Positions 62,293-64,000 of a stretch of DNA of 64,000 nt are shown piece by piece. Source of the DNA: Nitrospira sp. MA-1. Its GTDB lineage: Bacteria > Nitrospirota > Nitrospiria > Nitrospirales > UBA8639. Each line of letters opens with the position of its first letter. Position 1 is the first letter of the stretch. The notes beneath the pieces were generated by a model, which saw only the letters and a program-made list of their open reading frames with translations, did not search any database and was not told the origin of the DNA. Position numbers and translations under genes: made by a program. The stretch is from assembly GCA_032139905.1 (NCBI GenBank), contig JAQJDB010000007.1, positions 620,001-684,000 of the forward strand, in the 5' to 3' direction.

Positions 62293-62676
62293 ATGAGATT
62301 GATTAAAGATGGAGGGATGAAGCAAAGCTTTTATGGAGGAACCCTAGCCTTTGTGATGATTATGTGCCTCTCAGTGGTTGAACCCGGTCATCCTGGGACC
62401 ATTCTGAATGGTGATCAACCCGACGCCCTGCCACCCTCCGAAGAACGACTTCAACAGGGCAAAGCCTTATATGAGGGGGTTGCCAGGTGTATGCATTGTC
62501 ATGGCCAGACCGCCGTGCGACGACCTCTAACCAAACAAGAACTTTTTTCTATTATTCAATTGGGGGTACCGGGGACATCTCATATGCCTTTTAAGCATCT
62601 GCTTTCCGATGAGGAGATTTGGTCTATCGTTTATTATCAACTCCATGGCATTTGCAAACACGGATGCACTGACTAA
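62293..62676 (+). CDS. small c-type cytochrome
   Basis: The 127-residue product has a signal or anchor (YGGTLAFVMIMCLSVVEP) and one haem site: YEGVARCMHCHGQTAVRRPL, with a likely Met ligand in PGTSHMPFKHLLSDEEIWSIVYYQLHGI, the class-I cytochrome c pattern. A CKHGC segment near the C-terminus is unusual. The ATG at 62293 follows AAAGGAAATAATCTG; an ATG at 62269 is possible. No oxidase or other partner is adjacent. Confidence 0.85.
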   Translation: MRLIKDGGMKQSFYGGTLAFVMIMCLSVVEPGHPGTILNGDQPDALPPSEERLQQGKALYEGVARCMHCHGQTAVRRPLTKQELFSIIQLGVPGTSHMPFKHLLSDEEIWSIVYYQLHGICKHGCTD

Positions 62677-62853
62677 AAAGACTGAAGGCCAGACTGGTAA
62701 ATGAAACGTGTATTCATTTGGATGAGACCAACACACCTTGAATGAGGAAAAAATGGGAATGAACAATAATGCCCAAAGCCGGTTCACGTGATTCCTCAAA
62801 GAACCCGTTTGGTAGTGGGGCCGGGAAACGTCCGGGACATCAGGAGGTTGAAT

Positions 62854-64000
62854 TTACTGACCCAAGGGCTCTTCCATTTCCAGGATCTTGACCGTGGTTT
62901 TCAGGACAGCATCGGGATTCAGGGAGATACTGTCGATGCCCTGCTCCACGAGAAACTGGGCAAACTCGGGATAGTCACTGGGAGCCTGGCCGCAGATGCC
63001 GATCTTCCGCCCTTTGGCCTTCGCCGCTTTGATGACCTGGGTGATGAATGTTTTGACTGCGGGATTACGCTCATTAAACACGTGGGCCACGATTTCTGAG
63101 TCCCGGTCCACACCCAGTACTAACTGGGTTAGATCATTTGAGCCGATGGAAAATCCATCAAAGATTTCGGCAAATTCTTCTGCCAGAATGACATTACTCG
63201 GAATTTCACACATCACATAAATTTCCAAACCTTTATCGCCACGTTTCAGTCCGTGCTTGGCCATCTCTTCGAGAACCTTTTTGCCTTCCTCAACTGTCCG
63301 GCAAAAGGGAATCATGAGTTTCACGTTGGTGAGTCCCATCTCCTCCCTGACTTGTTTCATGGCCTGACATTCCAAGGCAAAGCCGTCCCGGTAGCGGGGA
63401 TCGTAGTAGCGGGATGCGCCACGAAATCCGAGCATGGGATTCTCTTCTGTCGGTTCATACGCTCTGCCGCCAATTAAATTCGCGTATTCGTTCGACTTAA
63501 AGTCGCTCATGCGGACAATCACATCTTTGGGGTAGAAGGCTGCCCCAATCATGCCGACCCCTTGGGCGAGTTTGTCGATGAAGTATTGTGTTTTGTCGGG
63601 ATAGGCGGTCGTGAGACGATCAATCTCCGCTTTCACGTCCGCATCCTTCAGGTTTCCATACTCCAGCAATGCCAAGGGATGGATTTTAATAAAGGTGCTG
63701 ATAATGAATTCTTCCCTGGCCAGCCCAACGCCTTCATTGGGAATGAAGGAAAGAGAAAAGGCTTCCTCCGGGTTTCCGACATTCATCATGATTTTGGTAC
63801 GAGAATGCGTCAAATTTTTCAGGGAAACCCGTTCCACGTCAAACGGAAGCCGACCTTCATAGACAAAACCCGTATCACCTTCGGCACAGGAGACCGTCAC
63901 CGATTGCTCGTCCTTGAGGGCTTCGGTCGCTCGCTCTGCCCCCACGATAGCGGGAAGACCGAGTTCCCGACTGACGATCGCCGCATGGCAGGTCCGACCT
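62854..64000 (-). CDS. ppsA: phosphoenolpyruvate synthase, C-terminal part
   Basis: The frame runs off the window end. It contains the phospho-histidine site ([13 protein letters not shown]), then the PEP-utilising barrel ([88 protein letters not shown]) and the catalytic Cys region [14 protein letters not shown] synthase converts pyruvate and ATP to PEP, AMP and phosphate, a gluconeogenic step. The N-terminal ATP-grasp part lies outside the window. Confidence 0.93.
   Translation of the reverse strand, partial: GRTCHAAIVSRELGLPAIVGAERATEALKDEQSVTVSCAEGDTGFVYEGRLPFDVERVSLKNLTHSRTKIMMNVGNPEEAFSLSFIPNEGVGLAREEFIISTFIKIHPLALLEYGNLKDADVKAEIDRLTTAYPDKTQYFIDKLAQGVGMIGAAFYPKDVIVRMSDFKSNEYANLIGGRAYEPTEENPMLGFRGASRYYDPRYRDGFALECQAMKQVREEMGLTNVKLMIPFCRTVEEGKKVLEEMAKHGLKRGDKGLEIYVMCEIPSNVILAEEFAEIFDGFSIGSNDLTQLVLGVDRDSEIVAHVFNERNPAVKTFITQVIKAAKAKGRKIGICGQAPSDYPEFAQFLVEQGIDSISLNPDAVLKTTVKILEMEEPLGQ

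Overview
The window looks like a chromosomal segment of a Nitrospira-like bacterium (phylum Nitrospirota). This is inferred from gene content, codon use and a palindromic intergenic repeat; there is no rRNA or other phylogenetic marker, so the assignment is moderate. Most of the window encodes stress survival and energy buffering rather than core growth: four double-domain universal stress proteins (UspA), an Hsp20, three CBS-pair proteins, two ribosome hibernation-type proteins, a baeRF protein, a polyphosphate kinase 2, a PPi-type phosphofructokinase, an Ap4A phosphorylase-like protein, a PEP synthase and a complete Na+-type N-ATPase operon.

Layout. 0-5 kb: a membrane protein open to the window edge, two toxin-antitoxin modules, a cupin, and an encapsulated-ferritin homologue without an encapsulin. 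5-11 kb: a sulfhydrogenase-beta-like Fe-S protein, UspA genes, a cupredoxin and Hsp20. 11-15 kb: an NtrC-family regulator and its PAS histidine kinase. 15-18 kb: CDF and VIT1 metal transporters and PPK2. 18-26.5 kb (minus strand): atpDCQRBEFA, then baeRF and HPF genes, then atpG. 27-38 kb: UspA, pentapeptide, CBS, PFK, pseudo-receiver, PagL-like, Ap4A phosphorylase and HPF-cold-shock fusion genes. 39-42 kb: an NfeD/FloA (flotillin) operon and a beta-gamma-crystallin-like secreted protein. 42.5-52 kb: a glycogen-debranching-type enzyme, a second NtrC-type regulator with kinase and lipoprotein, single-domain response regulators and small secreted OB-like proteins. 52-58 kb: two paralogous MFS exporters around a BON protein, a GT4 glycosyltransferase and a CBS protein. 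58-64 kb: a DUF4168-like protein, a lipoprotein, an HxlR regulator with two zinc-ribbon paralogues, a PDZ protein, a cytochrome c and the C-terminal part of PEP synthase.

The most interesting signals are three. (1) A network of sigma-54-type -24/-12 promoters with paired upstream palindromes. GTAA-N3-TTAC pairs sit 106-108 bp upstream of the promoters of a GT4 gene, a CBS gene and a small secreted-protein gene. GCTACA-N-TGTAGC-like sites sit 98-100 bp upstream of the promoters of hsp20, a uspA and the N-ATPase operon. The window carries two NtrC-type activators that could read them. (2) A baeRF + HPF cassette lies inside the N-ATPase operon between atpA and atpG. It is flanked by a 113-bp direct repeat (about 87% identical) spanning the atpA tail and the atpG head, so a broken atpG 5' end remains after atpA. 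(3) The same type of scar, a divergent copy of a gene's 3' end, flanks a toxin-antitoxin module next to the Fe-S gene.

All family names come from reading the translated sequence. No database search was run.
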